64,000 nt of DNA from Saprospiraceae bacterium (GCA_013214355.1 JABSSL010000036.1:1-64000); one strand, 5' to 3'; counted from the stretch's first letter, positions 18,630-27,305 are shown. The notes: generated from the sequence alone by a model not told the origin. Numbers and translations are program-made.

Positions 18630-19022
18630 CTACAACCGTTGTGCAAGCTGAGTTTTGGCTTCTACCTGCTGGATCAGATGGTTGATTTCTTCGATAAGAA
18701 GAGCTACCCGCTTTTTACAATGCCTCATCTCCTTGGTGCGCAAGATTTCATTTGTGTTAGAGGTACTCCCTTCCATACGCTGCAACTGGCATCGAATAAG
18801 TTTTAGGCTTTGGATTTTATCTTTAGCCTTTGAGAGTTCAGGATAGGCGGCCAAAACATCTGCTTCATTGTCGAGGGTGCTATCCCCTGCGCAGATGGTG
18901 CTAATGGTAGCTCTGTACTTCAATACTAGCGGGTCCGTTAGGTGGATGGCCATAAATAGAAGAATGGCACTCAATAAGGTTGCGGTCACAAAGACCACAT
19001 AAGTGATTTTTTTTGTTTTCAT
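18630..19022 (-). CDS. Small single-pass membrane protein, function unknown
   Basis: A 130 aa protein I do not recognise. It has one N-terminal membrane helix (about residues 7-27, ITYVVFVTATLLSAILLFMA) and then an external or periplasmic part rich in charged helical residues (AYPELSKAKDKIQSLKLIRC, then KKRVALLIEEINHLIQQVEA) with three cysteines (43, 78, 102 approximately). No lipobox is visible. It is the most downstream of four minus-strand envelope-type genes between 18.6 and 21.5 kb. The ATG is followed by a typical MKTKKI leader, which supports it being a real gene. Confidence 0.6.
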   Translation of the reverse strand: MKTKKITYVVFVTATLLSAILLFMAIHLTDPLVLKYRATISTICAGDSTLDNEADVLAAYPELSKAKDKIQSLKLIRCQLQRMEGSTSNTNEILRTKEMRHCKKRVALLIEEINHLIQQVEAKTQLAQRL

Positions 19023-19238
19023 GATTTTTTGGGTATTTGGTTAATTGGGTGTTATGAAGAGCTGCGTCATACCAGACAGAATCTCATATGCATACAGACT
19101 TCTTCATGGGGTTATAATTAGCGGCAAGATACTAGGCATTTCGCTCATCCGATAGTGCATTTGATTGGATGAACCTTTTACTCTAGTATTTGAACAACTT
19201 ATTGAGTTCCTTGAATTCGGATTAGGATAGGAGACTGG

Positions 19239-19865
19239 TTAGGGGAGCCACCGAATGGGTTCAGTAGTAACTGTCAGCCGTTCTCCATTAGATTTCAGAA
19301 GTTCTACGGTGAAAACATAGGCTTGGTCTAGATCATCTGGACGAGCAGAGCCCTGAATAACCATCGAATTGTTTAAGCGAATGGGGTTGTCTGTAGTGAT
19401 TTCTTCTAAAGGGGTTGTTCGAAATCCATTATTCTCTCGAGATTCTACTGAGAATAGATCATTTAGAGGAATGTCCACTGACCTATTGGATCTAAAAGGT
19501 TTATCCGTATACAGGTTGACAGCTTCGATGCTAAATTTGTCTCCATTTGAACCATTGCCTAGGCAAGAACAAGCGAAGACTGCATTCAAGAGGCCTAGTC
19601 TGAAAGGCTGCTGAACCTTTTGGCAGGCTATGAATTCAACTTCTTGTGCTGTGATATTGATAAAAAGTGCTTCGCCTGATGCAAGGTTGAGTTCGCTAGG
19701 GTTTGCGGCAATGGATTTGTAATCTACAAACGGAAATTCAACGGCTGGGCAACCGGCTCCACAGCTATCTACTATGGTGGAACCACATCCTTCCCACAAT
19801 AATATTGTCCAATAGCAAAGACATAACAGACCTATTTTCTTCCAGAAGGATAAACTCGTTTTCAT
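19239..19865 (-). CDS. Putative lipoprotein, function unknown
   Basis: A 208 aa protein with an N-terminal signal (MKTSLSFWKKIGLLCLCYW) ending in LWEGC, which can serve as a loose lipobox, so probably a lipoprotein at residue 27. The mature part is cysteine-rich near the start (CGSTIVDSCGAGC) and then predicted beta-rich, with the ordered pieces IFINITAQEVEFIACQ-like strands, FACSCLGNGSNGD and FTVELLKSNGERLTV. I know no family for it. It lies in a minus-strand run with a barrel protein and another lipoprotein upstream. A hairpin with A/T runs on both sides separates it from the barrel gene. Confidence 0.65.
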   Translation of the reverse strand: MKTSLSFWKKIGLLCLCYWTILLWEGCGSTIVDSCGAGCPAVEFPFVDYKSIAANPSELNLASGEALFINITAQEVEFIACQKVQQPFRLGLLNAVFACSCLGNGSNGDKFSIEAVNLYTDKPFRSNRSVDIPLNDLFSVESRENNGFRTTPLEEITTDNPIRLNNSMVIQGSARPDDLDQAYVFTVELLKSNGERLTVTTEPIRWLP

Positions 19866-19914
19866 AGCCGGGTATTTTTAACTAATAACGACTAGCTAGG
19901 AAAATATGCTGTGT

Positions 19915-19984
19915 GAAAAAAGCAAGCCACAGTCCTATTCAGGAATATGTAGATTGTTTGAGGAACTGCGGCTTGCAAAAAAAG
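19915..19984 (-). terminator. Terminator downstream of the barrel gene
   Basis: Arms GCAAGCCaCAGT (19922-19933) and ACTGcGGCTTGC (19965-19976), flanked by A runs on the left and right of the plus strand. Read on the minus strand it ends in a T run, placing it after the gene at 20127-20669. It could also work on the plus strand. The rest of 19866-20126 shows nothing clear. Confidence 0.65.
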
Positions 19985-20126
19985 TAGGCAATTAGCAATG
20001 GAATAGGCTAATGAACTAAAGTCTTCATTGGGTAGTCAGGGTATACGCCAGTTTGTAAGCAAAAAAAAAATGTTTCTTCAATTACTGCATGTAAATAGGT
20101 TTTCATCTCCCATAAAATTGAAGCGT

Positions 20127-20669
20127 TTATCTAAAACTGTACCCAAGCGAAAGACCAAACCAACTAGGGTAGAAGCCAGTGTTGCTAATGGCTGGCGTCC
20201 AATTGATTTTGAGCAGGAATCCATTCTTTAAAGGCTTTAGCCGGTAGCCCATATTCAGGAAACCCAGCGCTCCAAATCCTCGTCCTCGGAAGGTCTCTCT
20301 TCCATTGCCGAAATCTCCATCCACATTAGCGTTTACATATAAGGGAGTGAGTCCAAAACCAGCTTCGAAGGCACTTCGCCTTTCCCCAACGATATAGGTG
20401 GCTTGCAATGGAAGGGTGATGATTCCTGCGGAGAAGCGCTCACCATCAGCATAACCATCTATGCCTGCTCCTCCTATTCCAGCTCTAAAAGCCCAGCCAG
20501 AAGTAGTGCCTCTGTTGGCCATTACCTCAATATTCGCGGAGGATAAGATGCCATTTCCCAGGAACTCGATGAAGACGGAGGTCTGACGCTTTTCGGGCAT
20601 GGAATATTGGGCAGAAGTGACAAGAGGTAGACATAGCAATAAGGGGATCAATAGTTTTAGGCATTTCAT
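20127..20669 (-). CDS. Small outer-membrane beta-barrel-like protein
   Basis: A 180 aa protein if started at the ATG at 20669, which gives a standard signal peptide (MKCLKLLIPLLLCLPLV, cleavage after TSAQ); an in-frame ATG at 20714 would add a serine-rich 15 residues and hide the signal. The mature part alternates polar and hydrophobic residues in strands (VFIEFLGNGILSSANIEV, WAFRAGIGGAGIDG, FEAGFGLTPLYVN, GALGFLNMGYRLKP) and ends in an aromatic-type strand, LSLGYSFR. This is the pattern of small outer-membrane barrels common in Bacteroidota. Function unknown. It follows a lipoprotein gene on the same strand. Confidence 0.7.
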   Translation of the reverse strand: MKCLKLLIPLLLCLPLVTSAQYSMPEKRQTSVFIEFLGNGILSSANIEVMANRGTTSGWAFRAGIGGAGIDGYADGERFSAGIITLPLQATYIVGERRSAFEAGFGLTPLYVNANVDGDFGNGRETFRGRGFGALGFLNMGYRLKPLKNGFLLKINWTPAISNTGFYPSWFGLSLGYSFR

Positions 20670-20775
20670 AATCAATAGCTTTAAAGAGGAACTGCTCCCG
20701 GGTTGTTGAGTCATTGAAACAGTTCCTAAGGTTAAGAATTGGGGTAAAGGAATTTGGTGTTTGTACTACAGTTGA

Positions 20776-21456
20776 TTACCCTCCCATTCGGTAGGGGAAT
20801 CGTCTTGAAATGGTTCGGGTAATGGATCGCACGACTTCATTGTGTGGTCTATTCCACCTGGTTGGGCAAGTTCGACTTGTAGACCATATTACCATACCAG
20901 AGTCACCATCAACGATGGCGCAAGAGACTAGAACATCACTAGTGCGATTTTGACCGTACAGCGGCCACCAGCCATCGCTAAATACCCAAGCAACTGAATT
21001 CAGTACAGAGAGGCCAAAGGATTCTAAATCTGTGAGATACTGCTCTTTTTCAACATTGGTAATCACTACTGCGTCAACACCTAGTAGCTCTGCCAGCTCT
21101 TCTGGTGACTTTTGCCAGGATTCTCTTAAGCTAAGTCCTGCTTCTTCCAATCTTTCATTGGTAGTAGCAAAGTGCTGGAAGTCGATGTTGATGTCATTAG
21201 CATTTCTTCCGGATCGTCGAATGAGCTGATTGTACAGTTCAATTTGAAAAGCCTGACTCTCTGCCTCTTCGATCATCTCGATTTGCGCATCGGAGATGTC
21301 ACGTGGAATTCGACCACTGGTGTAAGTAGCAACGGGTATGATGGCTACTGTTTGGTGCTGATATGCGTAATTTTCATAGCTATACGTTTTGAATCGCTCC
21401 CTGCTGCAGGAGGCGAATAATAAGAGGCTAAATAGGATGAAGATGCTGTGTTTCAT
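20776..21456 (-). CDS. Lipoprotein, weakly GNA1162/CsgG-like
   Basis: A 226 aa lipoprotein: signal MKHSIFILFSLLLFASC with lipobox FASC, cysteine at residue 17. The mature region begins with a strand and fold reminiscent of the CsgG/GNA1162 group of envelope lipoproteins (VAIIPVATYTSGR, then ELAELLGVDAVVITNVE, then VSCAIVDGDSGMVIWSTSR). In those proteins this pattern forms a nucleotide-fold-like periplasmic domain. Two arginine-rich ends (SRERF, RTISRRFPYRMGG) are notable. The assignment is tentative. It is divergent from the sigma-like gene of CHAT module A, with 106 bases between the starts, so the two may share a control region. Confidence 0.65.
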   Translation of the reverse strand: MKHSIFILFSLLLFASCSRERFKTYSYENYAYQHQTVAIIPVATYTSGRIPRDISDAQIEMIEEAESQAFQIELYNQLIRRSGRNANDINIDFQHFATTNERLEEAGLSLRESWQKSPEELAELLGVDAVVITNVEKEQYLTDLESFGLSVLNSVAWVFSDGWWPLYGQNRTSDVLVSCAIVDGDSGMVIWSTSRTCPTRWNRPHNEVVRSITRTISRRFPYRMGG

Positions 21457-21562
21457 TACTTTTGGATTTATGGGTTAATTCTTTACATTCGTGAACTTAT
21501 ATGCCTGAGAGCGGAGGGTTCGGAAAAAGTGCTTTTGTTTTAAGAAAATATTAACATTAAGC

Positions 21563-22330
21563 TTGAAGATTCTTTCACAAGAGGCGCAAGAGCGGGAATG
21601 GCTGGAAAGAGAACCTGCTCGGTTACTGACTCATTATCAGTCGGTTGTAGAAGTGGTGTGCCAACAATTTATTGCTAGAGGTTTTTTTCAGGCAGAAGAA
21701 AAAAGAGAACTAATTCAAGAGGTAAACTTGTCTCTACTGGAGGGAAAACTGGCAAAAGTGCAAATGCACTTCAAGGGAACCGTAAAGTTAAGAACCTACT
21801 TTTCGAAGGTAGTCTATAATAGCTTCCAAGAAATGGCTCGCCGACGATCACGCCAACCTATCTTATTATCTGAAGACAGTTTACAGCACACCCCTGATGC
21901 GGATTTAAACGCTTACCAAAAAATGGCGATCCAGGATGAATTGTTTCGCCTAGAAGCTATTCTCAAAGGTCTAGCCAAACGGCAACATAAAGCCCTATTC
22001 AACCTCAAACTCTTCGTTCGCTTCTTACTAGATCATCTCGATATACAATTCTATGATAGTCCAAAGACGGAAGCCTTGTTGGAACGAATCAAGCAGTCCT
22101 TTTTTCAGCCCTATGATCATCTGACAGATAAGGAGGTGTATGATCTTTCTGTTCAACTCTATAATGTTTTAGAGCGCAAAGATAATGATGGGGACTCTCT
22201 GCGCCGCTGGGTTGATTCCTTGAAAGATCGTTTGATCACGCTGCTAAATGGTAGTCCTCAACGTTCCGCACATACTACGGATAGCATAAAACTGTTATTG
22301 ACTTACTACTTTTCTTCTAAACAATCCTAG
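21563..22330 (+). CDS. Sigma-70-like protein of CHAT module A
   Basis: A 255 aa protein starting at a TTG. The first 105 residues look like ECF sigma region 2: LTHYQSVVEVVCQQFIARGF, then KRELIQEVNLSLLEGK (core-binding helix), then LRTYFSKVVYNSFQEMARRRSR, the usual place of the -10 recognition helix. The C-terminal half (LEAILKGLAKRQHKALFNLKL and onwards) is long and helical but shows no clear region 4 helix-turn-helix, so promoter -35 contact is not evident. Directly downstream, after a 280-base gap with a repeat element, is an anti-sigma-like membrane protein and then a CHAT protease. It may be a diverged sigma factor or a sigma-like regulator. Region 2 likeness is moderate. Confidence 0.65.
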   Translation: MKILSQEAQEREWLEREPARLLTHYQSVVEVVCQQFIARGFFQAEEKRELIQEVNLSLLEGKLAKVQMHFKGTVKLRTYFSKVVYNSFQEMARRRSRQPILLSEDSLQHTPDADLNAYQKMAIQDELFRLEAILKGLAKRQHKALFNLKLFVRFLLDHLDIQFYDSPKTEALLERIKQSFFQPYDHLTDKEVYDLSVQLYNVLERKDNDGDSLRRWVDSLKDRLITLLNGSPQRSAHTTDSIKLLLTYYFSSKQS

Positions 22331-22393
22331 AAGTGGCAAATGTTAAAATTTGATAAATAAAATCCGGATGCAAGCTGGAGCAGCATATAGGTA

Positions 22394-22553
22394 GAGTGTA
22401 TCTCAAAACTGTTTTTGATGACGAAAATGAGCAATTTTTGAACAGGATGAGGCGGAAAAATGGAAGCTAGCCGTAGCTACCTGACTTTTTTTCAACGAAA
22501 TCATGATCTAAAAGGGCCATTTGCAGCCCAAAGGGTAGTTTTGAGATACGCTC
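22394..22553. repeat. MITE-like element with 17-base terminal inverted repeats
   Basis: A 160-base non-coding block bounded by GAGTGTATCTCAAAACT (22394-22410) and AGTTTTGAGATACGCTC (22537-22553), inverted copies with one mismatch. It lies between the sigma-like and anti-sigma-like genes of CHAT module A. The inside has no open frame. No obvious target duplication is seen at the ends. It could be a non-autonomous transposon remnant or a large RNA hairpin in the leader of the next gene. Confidence 0.6.
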
Positions 22554-22610
22554 CAAGTAACCAAATAACCAAAAGACCTGCACGCTGCTAAGGTCTATAA
22601 GTGGAAAATT

Positions 22611-23411
22611 ATGAACTACTTTAATGAAGACGGACACTTAACGGACGAAAGCATAGCTCGCTATGTGGAGGTGTTACAATCTCAAGATTGGGACTCCCTA
22701 CCAGCAGAAATCCTTGATCATATAGAAAGTTGCGATAGCTGCCATCAAGCAGCGATGGATCTTTATGCTATTGTATCTCACCACAGTGAGCCGGTGCAAG
22801 TTACCGCACCAAAGCCCAAGAGTAGTGCAAGAATAGTTCGTATGCGAGTCATGCGTTGGGCTATGGCAGCGGTTTTAGTCGGACTATCCTTTTACCTGTA
22901 TCGTTATTTAGACCGCCCGCAGGCTATTGATAATATCGAGATAGATAGTCCTATCGCCAATGAGCCAGGAGGATCAAAGCCATTGGATGAGGAAGTAGTA
23001 GAGAACCCCGTATTGCCCGCTCCAAAAAAAGAAGAAACCGAAAACCCGTCTAAAACGACCACTCCTGTGCCCACAAGAGATGTTCGCGACTTGTACGCAG
23101 CCAATTTTGTACCTTCCGAGTCCATGGAACTGCTTTTGGCAGATCAACTTCGGTCTACTGGTCTGGAAGTGGTTGAGCCAGTCAATGAGAGCGTAAAGAA
23201 CTGGAAAAATGGAATTGATTTCCGTTGGACCGGAATAGAGGAGGTAGGCCTAAGTATCCAGTTGGAAAACAATCGAGGTGAACAATTGTACGAACAAACT
23301 ATAGAAGGACTAGCGCATAAAGTGGAACTGGATTTAGAACCTGGGATCTACTATTGGCGTCTAGAAAGTGAGGAAGACCTACTGATGGTAGGTAGATTGG
23401 TGTTAGAATAG
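22611..23411 (+). CDS. Anti-sigma-like membrane protein with zinc-type motif
   Basis: A 266 aa single-pass membrane protein. The cytoplasmic N-terminus carries His37-x3-Cys41-x2-Cys44 (DHIESCDSCHQAAM), the zinc-binding motif of ZAS anti-sigma factors. One membrane helix follows at about 82-100 (MRWAMAAVLVGLSFYLYRYL), then a proline/acidic linker (PAPKKEETENPSKTTTP). The last 75 residues form a beta-rich periplasmic domain (NGIDFRWTGIEEVGLSIQLE, then LDLEPGIYYWRLESEEDLL) resembling an Ig/FN3-like fold. Placed just after a sigma-like gene and 72 bases before a CHAT protease, it probably holds the sigma-like protein until an envelope signal arrives (inference). Length and layout suit an anti-sigma factor. 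Confidence 0.78.
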   Translation: MNYFNEDGHLTDESIARYVEVLQSQDWDSLPAEILDHIESCDSCHQAAMDLYAIVSHHSEPVQVTAPKPKSSARIVRMRVMRWAMAAVLVGLSFYLYRYLDRPQAIDNIEIDSPIANEPGGSKPLDEEVVENPVLPAPKKEETENPSKTTTPVPTRDVRDLYAANFVPSESMELLLADQLRSTGLEVVEPVNESVKNWKNGIDFRWTGIEEVGLSIQLENNRGEQLYEQTIEGLAHKVELDLEPGIYYWRLESEEDLLMVGRLVLE

Positions 23412-23483
23412 CAGCCATGAAAGTTGATGGTTTCATTATTGCCATCTTAGAATTGACAAGCATTGATCTAATTATAATTCGAT

Positions 23484-26189
23484 ATGAGAGTACGTCTGTT
23501 GATCTGCATTTGTCTGATTGCTAGTAGTTTACCTGCTCAAGGTAACCCTAGTATGGCTTTGGCAAGATCACTAAGTGAAAATCTACAGTATCAGGCATCT
23601 AATGAGGTTTTGAGCGACTACATTGCGAGGTTTCCCAATCGTCTATACGATCGATCTACTGCCTTCTTTTTGCAAAGCTACAATTATATGCAGCTTGGCG
23701 TTTACCATCAAGCGATGGTAGCGAACAAAGAATCTTTGACCATAAAAGAGCAATTAGGCCTAGAAGGAGCTGGGGAGAATTATATGCGAGCGGGAGCGAT
23801 TTATCTACTGGCAGGAGATCAGGATCGTGCCTTGGCCAACTTGATGCGAGCCAAGGAATTTCCGATTGAATCTGGGGAAGTGTATGCTTTGATCGATGGT
23901 TATCTAGGAGCTACCTATGCAGAGATGGGACAGCCTGAACAAGCTGAAAAATACTACCTCCAATCTATTGAAACACTTGAGATTGATTTTGGTGACGAAC
24001 ATCCAGATCTAGCTACCGCCTATTACAACTTGGGGCGATTAAAGTGGGAAGAGGATAAATTGGAGGATGCTGATGGCTTGCTGAGGCGTGCCTTAAGCAT
24101 TGCTGCGGCCTTACGTCAACATCGTACGATGGGGCAGATTTATAACGTTTTGGCAAAAGTTCAAGAGACGTTGGCGCCGGATGAGGCCTACCGCACCTAC
24201 GAAAAAGCCATCAGCTTGCTCAGTCGCCAATATGGCAAGCACCATGCTGAATTAGCTCGCACCCATCTCAATCTAAGCCGATATTACCTCTTAGAAGAAG
24301 AACCTGCTAAAGCACGCAGGCAACTTGGAGAAGCCTTAGCCAGTTTGCTGCCTGAGGAAGAGGTGAAGAACTGGCAGTACATGCCCAGTGCTGATGCGCT
24401 GACGCTAGATCCTGTCTTACTGATTCAGGTATTAGGGCAACGTACTCACCTCTTACAGTTGCTCTATAAAGAAAAGCCCGCTAGGAATCTATTAAACCTG
24501 GCTTTAGAAAGTACCGAAGTAGCTACGGAAGTGTTGGCCTTGCATCTAGCTTCTTTGGGTGGGGAAGGAGGGCGATTGATCCTCACGGAAAAGCTATACG
24601 GTATTTTTGAACCAGGAATCATGGCGGCAGTTGAACTATTCGAAGAGGATGGGGATGAAAATTACCTGGAAAAGGCTTTTATCCTAGCTGAGCGAGGAAA
24701 GGCGATGATGTCGAAAGCGGATGATAGCGCAGCGGATATATTAGGAAAAAAAGCGGACCTCGAATTGGGTTTACGGCAGGCATTGCGAGCAGCTCAGCGG
24801 AATTTTGAAGAAGATCCTTCTGCTGATGCTATTGCTCAGTTGCAAGAGGCCAGAAAGAATCTCAAACTATATCAAGAGGAATTAAAGGGGTTTCAATACC
24901 TGCAAACCGGGGCATTTGAAGTGGTCCAGTTACAGAACGCTTTGGCTGAGGACGAGGCTATGCTTTCCTATTTCTTGGGGGAATCCAACTACTATATTTT
25001 CGCGATCAATAAGAAAGAGCTGCTCATCAAGCAGTTGCCGAACAGCCACACGCAAACTTGGGGCAAGAAAAAGACGCTAAAGAAACTGATGAACCCTTCT
25101 TCTTTGGAGCCAAAATCCGGGATTGGGGTGTACTCAAAAATTGACCCTAAGTTGCGACTCCCTAACATTAAACGTTCCATCATAGCTTATCGAAGAGCGA
25201 TTAAGAAGCTAGATGGTGCGGAATATAGCTTCTATGCAGCGGATCTCTTTGGTAAACTGATCTATCCCGTGGAATCAGTACTACGGCAGAAACGTAAATT
25301 GCTGATTGTCCCCCACGGCGACCTGTTTACCATTCCTTTCGAAGCCTTTCTGACGGCGCCGCCGAAGGAGGGAAAGGTTAAGTACAAGAAATATGAATAT
25401 CTGATAGAAGATTTTAGCCTAAGGTATGCCTCAGCTGCTATGGATGTACTCCGTAGCAAATCTTCGACGGCTACCCATACCTACGACTTCTTAGGCGTGG
25501 CTCCCATTTTCTCTAAAGAAGGTGATCAGCAGGAATTAGCCAAGGTACCTGAAAAGTTGCTACGCGCCATAGAAAGTGACGATGAAATGGATGGTGTATT
25601 GAGCGATAGACAGCGATTTCGAGTCTTACCCTATTCAAAGGAGGAGGTCGAAAAAATCGATGATTTATTTACCAAAGCAGGTCGAACAACGCAGGTACTA
25701 TTGGACACGGATGCGAGTGAAGCCTCTTTTAAGCAAAGTGCTTCGATGGCGCGTTATCTACACTTAGCCACCCATAGCTTTAGCCATGCGGGAGATCCTT
25801 TGCGATCAGGAATTGCCTTCGCTCAACCTGCGCTAGAGGATGCAAAAGAAGATGGAATCCTCTACCTTTCAGAGATCGGCGAGTTAAAGATTCAACCTGA
25901 ACTGGTGGTACTGAGTAGTTGTGAGGGCAATAGTGGACCACTCTTGAAGGGAGAAGGTATTGCCTCTTTGGCCCGAGCTTTTACGCAAGCTGGAAGTCCA
26001 AGGACCATCAGTGCACTTTGGTCGGTCTACGATACGTATACCAATTCCTTAATGCAAGCCTTTTATGCTGCCTTGCTCAAGGGAGAATCCTATCAAGAAG
26101 CGCTGCGCACCGCCAAACTGCAGCTATTACGTGGCAAAAGGGTTGCTCCTCGGATGTGGAGCGGATTTGTTTTGTACGGCCAAAGTTAG
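23484..26189 (+). CDS. TPR-CHAT protease of module A
   Basis: A 901 aa protein with a signal peptide (MRVRLLICICLIASSLPAQG), about five tetratricopeptide repeats (for example AYYNLGRLKWEEDKLEDADG and YLGATYAEMGQPEQAEKYYL) between residues 90 and 280, a helical bridge, and a C-terminal CHAT caspase-like domain from about 580 to 901. The catalytic pair is kept: His764 in LHLATHS and Cys813 in VVLSSCEGN. The final region has ASLARAFTQAGSPRTISALW and the closing FVLYGQS. CHAT peptidases cut chosen partner proteins, as caspases do. Being behind a signal peptide, this one is expected in the periplasm or outside. It is the last gene of module A. Confidence 0.9.
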   Translation: MRVRLLICICLIASSLPAQGNPSMALARSLSENLQYQASNEVLSDYIARFPNRLYDRSTAFFLQSYNYMQLGVYHQAMVANKESLTIKEQLGLEGAGENYMRAGAIYLLAGDQDRALANLMRAKEFPIESGEVYALIDGYLGATYAEMGQPEQAEKYYLQSIETLEIDFGDEHPDLATAYYNLGRLKWEEDKLEDADGLLRRALSIAAALRQHRTMGQIYNVLAKVQETLAPDEAYRTYEKAISLLSRQYGKHHAELARTHLNLSRYYLLEEEPAKARRQLGEALASLLPEEEVKNWQYMPSADALTLDPVLLIQVLGQRTHLLQLLYKEKPARNLLNLALESTEVATEVLALHLASLGGEGGRLILTEKLYGIFEPGIMAAVELFEEDGDENYLEKAFILAERGKAMMSKADDSAADILGKKADLELGLRQALRAAQRNFEEDPSADAIAQLQEARKNLKLYQEELKGFQYLQTGAFEVVQLQNALAEDEAMLSYFLGESNYYIFAINKKELLIKQLPNSHTQTWGKKKTLKKLMNPSSLEPKSGIGVYSKIDPKLRLPNIKRSIIAYRRAIKKLDGAEYSFYAADLFGKLIYPVESVLRQKRKLLIVPHGDLFTIPFEAFLTAPPKEGKVKYKKYEYLIEDFSLRYASAAMDVLRSKSSTATHTYDFLGVAPIFSKEGDQQELAKVPEKLLRAIESDDEMDGVLSDRQRFRVLPYSKEEVEKIDDLFTKAGRTTQVLLDTDASEASFKQSASMARYLHLATHSFSHAGDPLRSGIAFAQPALEDAKEDGILYLSEIGELKIQPELVVLSSCEGNSGPLLKGEGIASLARAFTQAGSPRTISALWSVYDTYTNSLMQAFYAALLKGESYQEALRTAKLQLLRGKRVAPRMWSGFVLYGQS

Positions 26190-26195
26190 TATTGG

Positions 26196-26942
26196 CTAAC
26201 GTCCTCCTGACACATCCATGATAGATCCAGTCACGTAAGAGGCTTTGTCCGAAGCGAGCCAGAGAATAGCTTCCGCCACCTCATCCGCAGTACCGCCACG
26301 CTGCATAGGAACGCTGGCCTTGACTCGGTTAATACGATCTGGCTCTCCACCCTTGGCGTGAATATCGGTTTGAATAATGCCTGGTCGGATTCCATTAACT
26401 CGAATACCCTCAGTTGCAACCTCCTTGGCCAGTCCAATCGTCATGGTATCCATGGCACCTTTGGTGGAGGCATAGTCAATGTACTCGAATGGCGCGCCCA
26501 ATTTAGCAGCCATGGAGGAGATATTGATGATACTTCCACCCCTGCCCCCCTTACTGGTAGACATTCTAGCACAGGCTTCTTGTGAACACACGAACACCCC
26601 TAGCACATTTACGGCAAAGATCCGCTGCAAGCGCTCATAATCCAACGCATTAAAGCGAGCTTGTGGTTCTAATAGCGCCGCATTATTGACTAGTACATCC
26701 AGGGTGCCCATTTCTTTATCTACCGTTTGAAAAAGCGCCTGAATCTGGTCCGGCATTGCCAGGTCTGCCTGCACAGCTATGGCTTTCCCACCTCCTTCCC
26801 GGATCGTCGCGACTACCTGCTGTGCGGCCTCCTTATTTTTTCGATAGTTGATGGCCACGGCATATCCTAACTGGGCAGCCAAAAGGGCAGTAGCGGCTCC
26901 GATTCCCGTACTTCCTCCAGTGATGAGCATGATTCTTTTCAT
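26196..26942 (-). CDS. SDR-family NAD(P)-dependent oxidoreductase
   Basis: A 248 aa classical short-chain dehydrogenase/reductase. The nucleotide motif TGGSTGIGAATA is at residues about 8-19, the structural NNAALL at about 86-91, the catalytic Ser in IINISSMAAK, and the Tyr-x3-Lys in YASTKGAMD. The end VTGSIMDVSGGR is typical of the glucose/3-oxoacyl reductase branch. The basic residues NYRKNKE after the second strand suggest a preference for NADP (inference). It is convergent with the CHAT gene 6 bases away. Substrate unknown. Confidence 0.92.
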   Translation of the reverse strand: MKRIMLITGGSTGIGAATALLAAQLGYAVAINYRKNKEAAQQVVATIREGGGKAIAVQADLAMPDQIQALFQTVDKEMGTLDVLVNNAALLEPQARFNALDYERLQRIFAVNVLGVFVCSQEACARMSTSKGGRGGSIINISSMAAKLGAPFEYIDYASTKGAMDTMTIGLAKEVATEGIRVNGIRPGIIQTDIHAKGGEPDRINRVKASVPMQRGGTADEVAEAILWLASDKASYVTGSIMDVSGGR

Positions 26943-27070
26943 GAGTCGAAGTGATGTTGATGTGGTATTACAAGGTAGCTATTTCGTAGATTATTCTAGT
27001 TGCTTGGGAATCACAGAAGGAAGAGCGGCCATCCACCGCAGAAGGCCTAATTTTCCATGATGCTCATCTT

Positions 27071-27289
27071 TTAGAAGGAGGGAAATATTTCGAAATTATT
27101 AAGTCTTTGATCACGGGCTCCGTCCGGGGGCAAAGCTTGGTAGAGACGCTAGATTATATCAGACATAACCTCTTAGAAAAGGGAGAATGTTATACGAGTT
27201 ATGGTCAAAAGCAATACGAACTGGTGAAAGTTAGCACACGCACCATATATCTCGATCTTCAACAAGAAATAATGGGAATAAAGAACTAA
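27071..27289 (+). CDS. Small orphan open frame, possibly a gene remnant
   Basis: The frame stays open from 26990 to the stop at 27289, and from about 27071 its codon use and residue mix look coding (EGGKYFEIIKSLITGSVRG, then YIRHNLLEKGECYTSYGQKQ). There is no ATG; a TTG at 27107 gives 60 residues. I know no family for it. It may be the tail of a decayed gene whose front is lost, since nothing recognisable precedes it. It ends 16 bases before the opposing ADP-ribosylglycohydrolase stop. Low confidence as a functional gene. Confidence 0.3.
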   Translation, partial: LEGGKYFEIIKSLITGSVRGQSLVETLDYIRHNLLEKGECYTSYGQKQYELVKVSTRTIYLDLQQEIMGIKN

Positions 27290-27305
27290 GAAGTTGGTGT
27301 CTCCT

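Noticed and set aside
23440-23480. TTGACA and TATAAT strings before the module A CHAT gene
   Set aside because: The spacing is 14 bases and the Bacteroidota housekeeping promoter uses a different consensus, so this is likely chance.
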